This document shows positions 9,713 to 18,549 of a DNA stretch of 64,000 nucleotides, piece after piece; position 1 is the first letter of the stretch; each line of letters starts with the position of its first letter. Source of the DNA: Neobacillus driksii (lineage in GTDB: Bacteria > Bacillota > Bacilli > Bacillales > Cytobacillaceae); assembly GCF_013409995.1 (NCBI RefSeq), contig NZ_JACCBX010000008.1, positions 107,894-171,893 on the forward strand. Reading direction: 5' to 3'. The notes under the pieces are model-generated. The model ran no database searches. It was given only the letters and a program-made list of their open reading frames with translations, and was not told the origin of the DNA. The translations under genes were made by a program, and so were the position numbers.

Positions 9713-10606
9713 ATGAAATCTAAAATACAGTTTATATTATCAATGATTATTTTCGGTACAATTGGTTTAGTTGTTCGATACATTGATCTTTCTTCGAGCG
9801 AAAGAGCTTTACTAAGCAGTTTCATAGGATGCATATTTTTAACATTAATACTCTTCATAATGAAGAAAAAATTATCGTGGAATTTAGTTAAATCGAATGC
9901 TTTATTTTTGTTTCTTTCCAGTATCGCGTTGGGTGGAAATTGGATCTTTCTTTATAAATCGTACGACCATACGACAATTGCGAACGCAACGCTAGGTTAT
10001 TACTTTGCACCTGTCTTTGTGATGATTCTTTCACCATTTGTACTTAGGGAACAATTATCTTTTAAAAAGATGGGATGTATCGGTTTCGCGATAATCGGCA
10101 TGTTATTGATTGTTGGAGAAGGTGTAAGTGCGTCTAAATCAGAAGATATCCTTGGGCTTTCTTATGGATTAATCGCAGCTGCTTTTTATGCTGCATTATT
10201 GTTATTAAATAAATTCATTAAAGTTCTAGGAAAATTAGAGTTGACAATCATTCAGCTCGGAACAACAGCTTTACTTCTCACGCCATATGTTTTCTTTACT
10301 GAAGGCTTTGGTATTCTTGAAGTATCCCGTTCTTCCGTTCCTTTTATCTTAATTTTAGGTGTCATCAATACAGGTATAGGATTTTGGTTGTTCTTCTCAG
10401 GTATGGAGAAGTTGAAAGGACAAAGTATTGCGATGCTAAGCTATGTCGATCCTTTTGTGGCAATACTTATTTCGGCAATTATCCTTCAAGAACAAATGAC
10501 ATTTATTCAAATACTTGGTGGTACATTACTTTTAGGCTCAACTTTTATTAGTGAAATTAAATCTGTCACATTTTCAAAACTACTAATGAAAACGCCAGTT
10601 AAATAA
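9713..10606 (+). CDS. EamA/DMT-superfamily permease
   Basis: A 297-residue protein with ten hydrophobic helices in two EamA halves of about five each (residues 1-140 and 150-285). This is the usual size and layout of drug/metabolite transporters. Such proteins export amino acids, nucleosides or other metabolites; nothing here identifies the cargo. AAGGAG lies 6 bases before ATG. A small ORF and hairpin precede it and a strong terminator follows, so the unit is probably one short transcript. Confidence 0.88.
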   Translation: MKSKIQFILSMIIFGTIGLVVRYIDLSSSERALLSSFIGCIFLTLILFIMKKKLSWNLVKSNALFLFLSSIALGGNWIFLYKSYDHTTIANATLGYYFAPVFVMILSPFVLREQLSFKKMGCIGFAIIGMLLIVGEGVSASKSEDILGLSYGLIAAAFYAALLLLNKFIKVLGKLELTIIQLGTTALLLTPYVFFTEGFGILEVSRSSVPFILILGVINTGIGFWLFFSGMEKLKGQSIAMLSYVDPFVAILISAIILQEQMTFIQILGGTLLLGSTFISEIKSVTFSKLLMKTPVK

Positions 10607-10615
10607 CGTAATACG

Positions 10616-10648
10616 CAGTGGGAAGCATTAGTTTCCCACTGTTTTTTT
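10616..10648 (+). terminator. Rho-independent terminator of the EamA unit
   Basis: CAGTGGGAA (10616-10624) pairs with TTCCCACTG (10633-10641), followed by seven T residues. It starts 9 bp after the EamA stop. Confidence 0.9.
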
Positions 10649-10759
10649 AGTGGTTATTGAACCGTTAGCGGAATAAGAAACCAGCTGCCATATATGCAAA
10701 TAGATTTGTTGAATCATAACACTTACTGAATTGGTAAATAATATTGATGAGGTGATCGT

Positions 10760-11764
10760 GTGGATGAGAATAAATTAAAACTCACATCTTCCGAAATAGG
10801 AACTCTATGGGGAGAGTACGTGAACGGCACTATGACAGATGTAGTAAATCGGTATATGGTTTCTATTATTGAAGACGAGCCAATAAAAGCGATTTTTGAG
10901 GATGCTATTACTACATTTGAAAAACAAAGGAGACAAATCGTAACTTTTATGGAGATTGAGGGATTTCCAATTCCAATTGGATTTACTGAATCTGACCTCT
11001 TTAAAGGCAAACCAAGATTGTTCACGGATATATTTTGCTTAAATTATTTACATATCATGACATTACATGGTTTGCTGGGGCATAGCACTTCCTTAGCTGT
11101 ATCGGTTAGAAAAGATTTAAGAGATTTTTACGATTCTTGCGATAACGACGCAAAAAAAATGTATCATCAAACCATTGAGTTATTGCTTGAGAAAGGAAAT
11201 TTTCAAAGAGACCCATTATTTTATCCCGCTCAAAACCCTGAATATATTTCAAGCCAAGATTTCACAGACGGTTTTTTCGGAAAGGGTCGAAAATTAGCAG
11301 CCACTGAAATCATTAGTATTTCTTTGAACCTTAAAAAGAGCATTATGGCTAAAACACTTTCTATCGCATTTAGTCAAGTCGCTCAAACAAAAGAAGTAAG
11401 AGAGTTTTTAACGGATTCAGAGAAGACAGCTGATCAACAAATAAAAACATTTACAAAAATTATGCAAGCGGACAATTTACCAGTTCCGAAATCATGGGAA
11501 ACAGAAGTGACAACTTCAACCGATTCTCCTTTTTCGGATAAGTTAATGTTGTATCATATCGGTTTCTTATTTCAAGCTGCACAAAACTATCATGGAGCAG
11601 GTCTTGCATCATCCATGAGAACTGATCTTGTGACAGCTTATGAGGGTACGATCCTAAAAAATCTTATGATAACAAAAAAATGGTTTGATTTGATGGTACA
11701 AAATAAATGGTTAGAACAACCGCCTCTGGCTCCTAATAGAGAAGAAATCGCACAACAAGAATAA
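10760..11764 (+). CDS. DUF3231 family protein
   Basis: A 334-residue soluble protein made of two similar helical halves (about 1-165 and 170-320), the layout of DUF3231, common in spore-forming Bacillaceae. Each half has a four-helix, ferritin-like pattern. Both halves carry an HG-containing helix: LHIMTLHGLLGHS near 100 and FQAAQNYHGAGLASS near 280. The function is not known; spore-coat CotF-like proteins share the fold, so a spore role is possible. The start is GTG 10760, chosen because GAGGTG lies at normal distance upstream. It has its own terminator. Confidence 0.8.
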   Translation: MDENKLKLTSSEIGTLWGEYVNGTMTDVVNRYMVSIIEDEPIKAIFEDAITTFEKQRRQIVTFMEIEGFPIPIGFTESDLFKGKPRLFTDIFCLNYLHIMTLHGLLGHSTSLAVSVRKDLRDFYDSCDNDAKKMYHQTIELLLEKGNFQRDPLFYPAQNPEYISSQDFTDGFFGKGRKLAATEIISISLNLKKSIMAKTLSIAFSQVAQTKEVREFLTDSEKTADQQIKTFTKIMQADNLPVPKSWETEVTTSTDSPFSDKLMLYHIGFLFQAAQNYHGAGLASSMRTDLVTAYEGTILKNLMITKKWFDLMVQNKWLEQPPLAPNREEIAQQE

Positions 11765-11773
11765 TGACTATCA

Positions 11774-11802
11774 TGTCCATCCACATAAGGATGGGCATTT
11801 TT
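11774..11802 (+). terminator. terminator after DUF3231 gene
   Basis: TGTCCATCC (11774-11782) pairs with GGATGGGCA (11789-11797) with one G-U, followed by a short T-rich run. A second imperfect inverted repeat just after it (about 11814-11853) overlaps the 3' end of the convergent MFS gene. Confidence 0.7.
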
Positions 11803-11839
11803 ATTTACAGATTCAGAGTGGTCAATAGATCGTCTAGAC

Positions 11840-13039
11840 CTATTGCCACTCTAGAAATGCGTTCTTATTAAATATTGAATTCAATCTCTCAGAACCTAGG
11901 AACATTATTACAATGAAGCTTACAATAACAAATGGGAAGATTCCTATTGTTGAGTTTGCTGCGACGAAACCTAGAAGAGGTGGCAGGAACGTACTACCTG
12001 TATAAGCAACAGCCATTTGATAGCCCATGATTGTCTGGGAATGTTCTTTCCCAAATCGTGTTGGCGTTTCATGTAACATACACGGAAATATCGGTGCTAA
12101 TCCTAATCCAACCATTATAAAACCTATAAGAGAGGACATGGACGGCAATGGCAGGAATAGAAGTGCGGCACCAATTATTGCGATGATTTGTCCCATCCGA
12201 ATAAGAGTACGGTTACCTATTTTTAACGTAATAAAGCCTGTTATAAATCTACCAATAGTAATACCGGCGTAATACAAGGAAACCCATTTTGCTGCTGTAT
12301 CTACGGATAAATCTTTCACATTTACTAGGAAACTACTTCCCCAAAGTCCCATCGTTGCTTCTGCACCACAATAAAACAAGAAAGATAGTAAAGCAAGTTT
12401 AACTCCCTTAATTTGCAAGGGTTTTTGTTTTACAACATCCGCTTTATTTGTATTTTCTGGCTCTTGAGTTTTGTTAACATTGTTGTTACCTGCAACCTTA
12501 CTCCATAAAGGCAAAGTGAAGAAAAGAATAACTACTAATACAAACTGAAGACCTGCAATGGCAAGGTACCCGCTTCTCCAAGAGTGTTGCCCTGAAATAT
12601 ATTGAGCCATAATGACGGGACCTAGTGTAGCTCCCACTCCCCAAAAACAATGAAGCCAACTCATATGGTGAGCTTTGTAATGTGAAGCAACATAATTGTT
12701 TATTCCCGTATCCACTGCACCTGCACCTAATCCAAGTGGTATGGCACAAATGAATAACCAAACAAGCGAAGGAGCAAAATGGAACCCAAGCAGTGCACAA
12801 GCAGTCATTAAGACGCTGACAAATGTGACGATTCCGGTTCCAAATCGATTGAGCACAGCTCCACTAACAAAACTGGAAATGATTGTTCCTCCAGCAATTG
12901 TCATAAATAGCAAGCCAGCTGTCTCAAGTGGTGCTCCAAATTCCGGCTGCATTAAAGCCCAAGACACGCCCAACAGTGAATCAGGTAAACCCAAGCTAAT
13001 AAAAGCCAAATAGATAATTACTAAAAAAAATGTAGCCAT
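11840..13039 (-). CDS. MFS transporter, sugar-module type (FucP/BSC6-like)
   Basis: A 399-residue major facilitator with twelve predicted helices and a central loop around residues 185-205 rich in Asn and Lys. Helix 1 (ISLGLPDSLLGVSW) and helix 4-5 (GLGAGAVDTGINN, HCFWGVGATLGP) resemble the sugar:proton symporter branch containing FucP and yeast BSC6. The start follows GGGGGAG. It lies 39 bp behind a ROK repressor in the same direction, so the two form an operon controlled by the twin palindromes upstream. A sugar or sugar-derivative cargo is inferred from that partner. Confidence 0.82.
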   Translation of the reverse strand: MATFFLVIIYLAFISLGLPDSLLGVSWALMQPEFGAPLETAGLLFMTIAGGTIISSFVSGAVLNRFGTGIVTFVSVLMTACALLGFHFAPSLVWLFICAIPLGLGAGAVDTGINNYVASHYKAHHMSWLHCFWGVGATLGPVIMAQYISGQHSWRSGYLAIAGLQFVLVVILFFTLPLWSKVAGNNNVNKTQEPENTNKADVVKQKPLQIKGVKLALLSFLFYCGAEATMGLWGSSFLVNVKDLSVDTAAKWVSLYYAGITIGRFITGFITLKIGNRTLIRMGQIIAIIGAALLFLPLPSMSSLIGFIMVGLGLAPIFPCMLHETPTRFGKEHSQTIMGYQMAVAYTGSTFLPPLLGFVAANSTIGIFPFVIVSFIVIMFLGSERLNSIFNKNAFLEWQ

Positions 13040-13078
13040 GTTCTTTTCTCCCCCTTATTTATATAGGTTTTAATTCTC

Positions 13079-14104
13079 TTAGTTACGAATATCGGTAATC
13101 ATGAGTTCAAGCCCAAGACTTTGTAAGCCAACTAGATAATCTTGTTTCCAATCACTCATTATAATTTCTGGAAGATGTTCTACCGGAATATACTTTGAGC
13201 TTCTTTTTACAATTTTGTCGATAATAAATTGGTTGACTTCATCATCGCAAAAAATAATGGTGTGAGGGTTAATGATAGATACAAATGCAGCTACTAACCT
13301 GCTTATGGCATCGACCTCATTCTCCTCATTTGTGAATGCATTCTTAGTCCTGATTTGATTTCCCAAAGCCTGACCAAAATTCCGATCATCATAATGTGGA
13401 ATGAATGAAACCTCTCCTGAAAAATTAGTACTGCCCCTTACTACGACTCCATTTACCATAATACCAGCGCCAGGACCATTTTGGCCCGAATATAAATAAA
13501 CTAGAGATTTATCTTTCCTATTTCCCTTCCTATCGTGATATCCAAGTACTGCCGCATTCATATCGTTTTCAATTACAACAGGTACTGAAAACCGATTTTC
13601 CAAGTATGTTTTTAAATCAAAGTTTTGAAGATGCTCATACCCTGGTATATAAAAGATCCGCCCATTATCAACGGAACCAGGTACACCAATAGATACAGAA
13701 CTAATTTTTGGATATTTCTCTTTTATCGCTTCAACATAATGGGTTAATAATTTTAAATCCTCATCCATTAATACACTTGAGGTTTTTCCAAAATCCTTCA
13801 CTTCTCCTAAACAGTTAAAAACAATATAATTTGTCTCTGATTTCTCTAAAAAGATTGCCAACCCTAACATATACTCTGGATTGTATGTATATCTTTTTGC
13901 TCTTCTTCCACCGCTCGAATCATCAAGGCCGACTGAAAAAAGTTCACCTTCGGCTTTCATCTGTGATAAGAATTTACTTATTGTAGGAAAACTAATTCCC
14001 AATTTATCGCTAAGTTCAACTTTGGTTGCACTTCCAAGTTCTAAAAGAGATTTACGAATACCGCGTAGGATTTCCTTTTTCATCGATTTTGGAGTTGTAT
14101 TCAC
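13079..14104 (-). CDS. ROK-family repressor (XylR/NagC-like)
   Basis: About 341 residues. A winged helix-turn-helix occupies residues 10-65 (ATKVELSDKLGISFPTISKFL) and a ROK sugar-binding domain the rest (SVSIGVPGSVDNG, VVIENDMNAAVLGY). The zinc site CxCGxxGCxE usual in ROK proteins is not visible; the corresponding segment after GEVSFIPHYD runs into FGQALGNQ. It may therefore bind DNA and sugar without structural zinc. The start is placed at GTG 14104 because AGGCGG lies 7 bases upstream; a GTG three codons earlier lacks such a site. Two near-identical palindromes just upstream suggest autoregulation. Confidence 0.85.
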   Translation of the reverse strand: MNTTPKSMKKEILRGIRKSLLELGSATKVELSDKLGISFPTISKFLSQMKAEGELFSVGLDDSSGGRRAKRYTYNPEYMLGLAIFLEKSETNYIVFNCLGEVKDFGKTSSVLMDEDLKLLTHYVEAIKEKYPKISSVSIGVPGSVDNGRIFYIPGYEHLQNFDLKTYLENRFSVPVVIENDMNAAVLGYHDRKGNRKDKSLVYLYSGQNGPGAGIMVNGVVVRGSTNFSGEVSFIPHYDDRNFGQALGNQIRTKNAFTNEENEVDAISRLVAAFVSIINPHTIIFCDDEVNQFIIDKIVKRSSKYIPVEHLPEIIMSDWKQDYLVGLQSLGLELMITDIRN

Positions 14105-14126
14105 AAGGTTCACCGCCTATTAAATT

Positions 14127-14187
14127 ATACTTATTAAATTAGTTTAATAAGTATCCATCTAAAAACTTATTAAACTAATTTAATAAG
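14127..14187 (-). promoter_or_regulatory. twin palindromic operators of the ROK repressor
   Basis: Site 1 (14127-14152) has 11-bp arms TACTTATTAAA/TTTAATAAGTA around TTAG. Site 2 (14164-14187) has 10-bp arms ACTTATTAAA/TTTAATAAGT around CTAA, so it is the reverse complement of site 1. The centres are 36 bp apart. Placement just upstream of the ROK start makes autorepression the simplest reading. Confidence 0.8.
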
Positions 14188-14302
14188 TAATGTTGATAAT
14201 ATATCATAAAAAGTTACCTGTAACAATAGAGATGATTATTTAAATATTGTTAAGTAAAAAGAATATGGTGCCGTTTATTGTGGTATCTTTTTTGAATGTA
14301 AA

Positions 14303-14351
14303 AAGCCGTAAAATTTGCAAAAACGAATGACAATTTGCATATTTTCGGCTT
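14303..14351 (-). terminator. terminator of the ribokinase gene
   Basis: AAGCCG (14303-14308) and CGGCTT (14346-14351) close a longer imperfect stem that extends through TTTGCA/TGCAAA-type pairing. The minus strand then gives CTTTTTAC. It lies 31 bp past the ribokinase stop. Confidence 0.75.
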
Positions 14352-14381
14352 ATTGATAATTTAGGAAGATTTAACTCCTAT

Positions 14382-15287
14382 TTAAGATGATTTATGTAAG
14401 TGCATAAATTCTTCTACTTCCTTTTTGGTTGGCATTCCCGTTTGTGCCCCTAGCTTCGTAACCGAGATGGCCCCAACAACATTGGCAAAACGACAGGCCC
14501 CTTCAATATCAAGCCCCTCACATAAAGCAGTGGCCAATGCACCATTAAATGAATCACCTGCACCTGTTGTATCCACAGCCTCAACCTGGATGCTTGGAAT
14601 TTCAATTTTTTCACCATTTTTATAAATCATAACGCCTTTGGACCCTTTGGTTATAATACACTTTTCCTTAAACTTTGCTAATTCTTCCACTGTCCCATCT
14701 ATGGAATCAAACAACAATGTTTGTTCATGTTCATTCGGTGTTAGATAATCCACCATTTCTAGTAATTCCTTCGGAAGCTTTTGAATAGGTGCCGGATTTA
14801 ATATTGTTCGTATTCCATGCTTTTTCGCAAGCTCCACGGCCCTAGTGACACTTTCAAGGGGAATCTCTAATTGTAATAAGAGAATATTACTATTTATGAT
14901 TTTATCCTCATGTTTTTTGATTACCTCCGGCGTTATATGATTGTTTGCTCCGGGTACGACAATAATACTGTTATCGGCCTCCGATACTATAATAGAAGCA
15001 ATTCCAGTAGAGGTATCGTCCACTTTCATGATATTTTCTGCGTTTATTCCTTCTTTTGTTAAATGTTCCACTAGTGTTTTACCAAAAGAATCGGTCCCTA
15101 CAGCGCCGATCATCGTTACATCTGCACCAAGCCGGGCTGCTGCAACCGCTTGATTCGCACCCTTACCACCCGGTATGGTATGAAACGAATGACCTAACAC
15201 GGTTTCTCCAACCTTAGGTATTATAGTGGTAATCGTGACTAAATCCATGTTAATACTTCCAATTACGGTTATTTTTCTACCCGCCAT
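14382..15287 (-). CDS. rbsK: ribokinase
   Basis: A 301-residue PfkB-family sugar kinase that phosphorylates ribose at C5 with ATP in the cytoplasm. The ribokinase sugar-binding motif GGKGANQAVAAARLGA begins at residue 40, and the C-terminal signature DTTGAGDSFNGA holds the catalytic base Asp245. Length and motifs match bacterial RbsK throughout. No rbsDACB transporter genes or RbsR are adjacent. The gene stands alone between its terminator and the small gene upstream on the other strand. It could instead serve deoxyribose or nucleoside salvage, but the N-terminal GSINMDLV is typical of ribokinase. Confidence 0.9.
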   Translation of the reverse strand: MAGRKITVIGSINMDLVTITTIIPKVGETVLGHSFHTIPGGKGANQAVAAARLGADVTMIGAVGTDSFGKTLVEHLTKEGINAENIMKVDDTSTGIASIIVSEADNSIIVVPGANNHITPEVIKKHEDKIINSNILLLQLEIPLESVTRAVELAKKHGIRTILNPAPIQKLPKELLEMVDYLTPNEHEQTLLFDSIDGTVEELAKFKEKCIITKGSKGVMIYKNGEKIEIPSIQVEAVDTTGAGDSFNGALATALCEGLDIEGACRFANVVGAISVTKLGAQTGMPTKKEVEEFMHLHKSS

Positions 15288-15405
15288 ATCCCACCATCCC
15301 TTTTCTATACTCGAAATATACTACTACTAAAATTACCTAAACAGGAGTAATTATGTCAAAGTAATAGAATTAGGCTTATAATTACTGTAAGAGGTGAATT
15401 GTAAT

Positions 15406-15729
15406 ATGGGAAATATACAAAATACTTTTGGATTAAATAATTTTAAAACGATGAAAGAAACATCAAAAGCTGTTGAATTTAAAAATATTGTAAACAATGA
15501 AGTAATTTACTTACTTCCAAATAAAGAGATTACTATTGTTTTAAATCCAAAAACGGTTGAAGCAAATAAAGAACTAGTGGAAAAATCTACGGGGTTAAAT
15601 CATAATACATCTTTCCTAGAATTTCCTAAAAGAGAGCACACTGGTAATGGACCGATTTGCTATGGGTATGCTTATAAATTTCAATCAAATGATGAATTAG
15701 ATGTTTTTTTACGTAAGTTAAATAATTAA
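15406..15729 (+). CDS. hypothetical protein, 107 residues
   Basis: The frame opens at ATG 15406, with GAGGTG 9 bases upstream; the GTG at 15394 lies inside that ribosome site and is not a likely start. The protein is soluble, Asn/Lys-rich at its N-terminus (GNIQNTFGLNNFKTMKE) and ends in a compact segment with CYGYAYKF and DELDVFLRKLNN. I do not recognise the family. It is flanked by the divergent ribokinase gene and by a terminator shared with the convergent GH2 gene. Confidence 0.65.
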   Translation: MGNIQNTFGLNNFKTMKETSKAVEFKNIVNNEVIYLLPNKEITIVLNPKTVEANKELVEKSTGLNHNTSFLEFPKREHTGNGPICYGYAYKFQSNDELDVFLRKLNN

Positions 15730-15783
15730 AGTTGCTGTGTAGTCTGCATCTTCATCTTATTTTTTATGGCTAATTAAAGTAAA

Positions 15784-15820
15784 AGTTGGCATGATAAAAT
15801 TCATCATACCAGCTTTTTTA
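15784..15820. terminator. bidirectional terminator between hypothetical gene and GH2 gene
   Basis: AGTTGGCATGAT (15784-15795) pairs with ATCATACCAGCT (15803-15814). T-runs follow on the plus strand and a U-rich stretch on the minus strand. It lies between two convergent genes. Confidence 0.75.
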
Positions 15821-15850
15821 TAATGTTTACCCTAATCAATACCTAGAAGA

Positions 15851-18133
15851 TTATTTAACAACCTTCCAAGTAGTAACAGTATCCGCGACATTCGTTCCAT
15901 CTGCTTTTTTAGCTGATGCAATTACTACATTGCCACTTTTATTTAGTTCTACACCATCCCAAACAAATACACCTGGCTGCTGCATTCTTCCCTTACCGTA
16001 ATCCTTACCGTTTACAGTTAAAGTTACTTCCTTTAGGTTTGAATAAACTTTTACAGGAATAGTATTTTCTGTTCTATCAGAATATCTTCTGCTTGTGATA
16101 TATACAAATAGGTCTTCTTTATTCCATTGTGCTTTATAGAAATAGAATGCATCCTTCTTAAGCTGGCGATCATGTGATACGAGACCCTTGGTATTAATAC
16201 CTGGTGTTGATGCCTCATTTTTACCGGCAACGCCAAAATCAAACATATTCCAGATATGAGTTGCCCATAACCAAGGACGTTCACGAATGATGCTCCATGC
16301 ACTTTCATGAAGATAATTTTGAAATTCTTCTGGCTGCCATGGACCACGGGAATCCGCCCCATCCCAGTTGTTGATAAAGTCTTCATCAATGACGTCATGC
16401 TGATATGGGTTTGCACCGCTGCCATACTCGGAAATACCTAGTGGAACATTTGGATGCTCTTCATGTAATCTGTCAAGATAGTCCGCTAAATCTCCAGCTG
16501 TATTATAATACCAACCAAAATAGGCATTAAAAGAGGCAGTATCTATGCTTCCACTTTCATTCCAAGCCAAATGTCGATCCAAAACTTCCTTATAACCTTC
16601 AGGATCACGGGAATTATTCCCCTGAATAGCGTGAGTAGTCGGTCTGTTAGGATCTAATTCTTCTGCTTTCGTTGCCAAACGATCAATCAATTCCGTTGCC
16701 GCAGCATACTGCTCTTCAAGACTTTCACTAGCATTCCTGCTAGTATAAAAGCCGTTACCACCAAATTCATTTTGAAGACCCCATGTTACAATGGACGGGT
16801 GATTATAGTTTTGTTTAATCATCTCAGTTAATTGCTTTTCGGCATTGTTCGAAAATTTTTCTGTTAGTGTCATTGTGTTTACCAATGGAATCTCAGCCCA
16901 AACCACCAACCCCATTTCATCAGCCTTATTGTAAACATACTGGGAGTGTGGATAGTGAGCGACCCTAAGTGTGTTAGCACCAATTTCCTTAATGAGTTCA
17001 AAATCCTCTGCCCTGACATCATTTGGTACTGCATTACCATAACCTTTTCTATCCTGATGGATATTTACACCATGAAGTGGATAACTTTTTCCATTTAGAA
17101 AGAATCCTTTATTAGGGTCGACAGAAAAATAACGAAACCCTACTTTTTCATTTACCCGGTCAATTACCTCGCCTTTTCTTGTTACCGTAACTTCAACAGT
17201 ATACTGGTAAGGATCCTTTGTTCCATTCCAAAGGTGTGGTTTATTTACTTTCATTGTACCTGTAAATTCGAGATTACCTCCTGAAACATTTGCAGATTTT
17301 AACTTTTTCCCATCAGCCTTTAATTCTATTTTTGATCTGACTTTACCCTCTGCATCTTTAATTTGAGCTCTAACTTCTATAGAGTTTGATTTGCTTTCAA
17401 CATCATTACTGTTTACTTTAACAGGTACTGTAAGTGTTACTTCAGCATTTTCCTCAATAGATTTATTATTAGGAATGGTCACATATACACCGCTTGAGCC
17501 ATAATCTTCTACATCAATATGAGTTTTATCAGTAACTAATAGATTTACACTTCTGTATATACCACCAAAAAAGGTGAAGTCTCCTTGAAGTGGAGCTGAA
17601 TCTTTCACTTCATTGTTTACTCTTACCGCTACAGTATTGTTTTGTCCATAGCTTACATAGTCTGTAATATCAACTGTAAATGCAAGATAACCACCTATGT
17701 TGGTATCTACAGACTTACCATTAACAAATACTTTTGCTTCTTTGTTTGCAGCTTCAAATTGTAAGAACAATTTTTTGCCCTTGTAAGTTTCAGGAATATC
17801 CAGTTGCTTTCTGTACCATCCATCTCCTTGGTAATTAGGAGCTATTCCACTACCATCTTCAGCGTTCCAGGTGTGAGGAAGGCTAATCATTTTCCAACTA
17901 CTATCATTGAAATTATTTGCACTAAAATTTTGGTCTACATCTTGAGCACCCTTATAGAATGTCCAATCATTATCAATATTTTCAACAATTCTACCTGCAT
18001 TGACTACTGTGTCTTTAAGATTGCTTTTTACCCCTTGATTGGCGCTTACACCTGGTATTAGAAGCGTAAATACCAGTAAGATAACCAGCATAAATAGTAC
18101 CGATTTTTTTAAATTATTTACCATTAAAAACAT
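15851..18133 (-). CDS. secreted glycoside hydrolase family 2 (beta-galactosidase/glucuronidase-like)
   Basis: A 760-residue exported enzyme. Residues 1-31 form a signal peptide (positively charged NLKK, hydrophobic core, GVSA cleavage region). Then come the GH2 sugar-binding jelly roll (about 50-205), an immunoglobulin-like domain (210-335), the TIM barrel (335-660) and a C-terminal beta domain. The acid/base is Glu456 in WGLQNEFG and the nucleophile Glu569 in LGISEYGSG. GH2 members cleave beta-galactosides, glucuronides or mannosides; the sequence does not settle which. ATG 18133 is preferred because GGGAGAG lies at correct spacing. A near-consensus cre box upstream suggests catabolite repression, and the AraC gene upstream is the likely specific regulator. 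Confidence 0.9.
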   Translation of the reverse strand: MFLMVNNLKKSVLFMLVILLVFTLLIPGVSANQGVKSNLKDTVVNAGRIVENIDNDWTFYKGAQDVDQNFSANNFNDSSWKMISLPHTWNAEDGSGIAPNYQGDGWYRKQLDIPETYKGKKLFLQFEAANKEAKVFVNGKSVDTNIGGYLAFTVDITDYVSYGQNNTVAVRVNNEVKDSAPLQGDFTFFGGIYRSVNLLVTDKTHIDVEDYGSSGVYVTIPNNKSIEENAEVTLTVPVKVNSNDVESKSNSIEVRAQIKDAEGKVRSKIELKADGKKLKSANVSGGNLEFTGTMKVNKPHLWNGTKDPYQYTVEVTVTRKGEVIDRVNEKVGFRYFSVDPNKGFFLNGKSYPLHGVNIHQDRKGYGNAVPNDVRAEDFELIKEIGANTLRVAHYPHSQYVYNKADEMGLVVWAEIPLVNTMTLTEKFSNNAEKQLTEMIKQNYNHPSIVTWGLQNEFGGNGFYTSRNASESLEEQYAAATELIDRLATKAEELDPNRPTTHAIQGNNSRDPEGYKEVLDRHLAWNESGSIDTASFNAYFGWYYNTAGDLADYLDRLHEEHPNVPLGISEYGSGANPYQHDVIDEDFINNWDGADSRGPWQPEEFQNYLHESAWSIIRERPWLWATHIWNMFDFGVAGKNEASTPGINTKGLVSHDRQLKKDAFYFYKAQWNKEDLFVYITSRRYSDRTENTIPVKVYSNLKEVTLTVNGKDYGKGRMQQPGVFVWDGVELNKSGNVVIASAKKADGTNVADTVTTWKVVK

Positions 18134-18219
18134 CTCTCTCTCCCTTTCAATTTTTCTCTGTTAAAGCACTTCCACTTTGTTAACCGTTTTGTACCTTAAT
18201 TGAATCACCACCTTTCATT

Positions 18220-18234
18220 TGGAAACCGCTTGCT
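18220..18234 (-). promoter_or_regulatory. cre-like catabolite repression site for GH2 gene
   Basis: TGGAAACCGCTTGCT matches the CcpA consensus WTGNAANCGNWNNCW at all fixed positions except one. It sits about 90 bp upstream of the GH2 start. CcpA binding is inferred. Confidence 0.6.
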
Positions 18235-18358
18235 TATCCTAATTTTACAAATTTAATAAATATTAAGTAATGTTGATTATTTAGGCGACTATATGTTTTA
18301 TTAAGGTGGTAGAATATTTACATTAATGGCCTACTTTATTTGAGAAAAAGGAATCAAA

Positions 18359-18385
18359 AAACTCCCACCATTTTGGCGGGAGTTT
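18359..18385 (-). terminator. terminator between AraC regulator and GH2 gene
   Basis: AAACTCCCACCA (18359-18370) pairs with TGGCGGGAGTTT (18374-18385) with one mismatch. The minus strand continues with a U-run. Confidence 0.8.
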
Positions 18386-18492
18386 CTTCACTTTGAAATC
18401 AACATCAATTTTAATGATTACTCTTTTTAAAAGAAAAAAATCGCTTTAATAAACTATATATTTCTTTAAGCCATTACTCCGCAACCAAATTT

Positions 18493-18549
18493 AACGGATA
18501 TTATGTCTTTTTTTAACATTCCTTTTCCGAAAAAAAGACAAAATCCGTT
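18493..18549 (-). terminator. long stem-loop at the 3' end of the AraC gene
   Basis: AACGGAT (18493-18499) with GTCTTTTTTT (18505-18514) pairs with AAAAAAAGAC and ATCCGTT (18530-18549) across a small internal loop. The outer arm overlaps the stop codon of the AraC gene. Confidence 0.5.
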
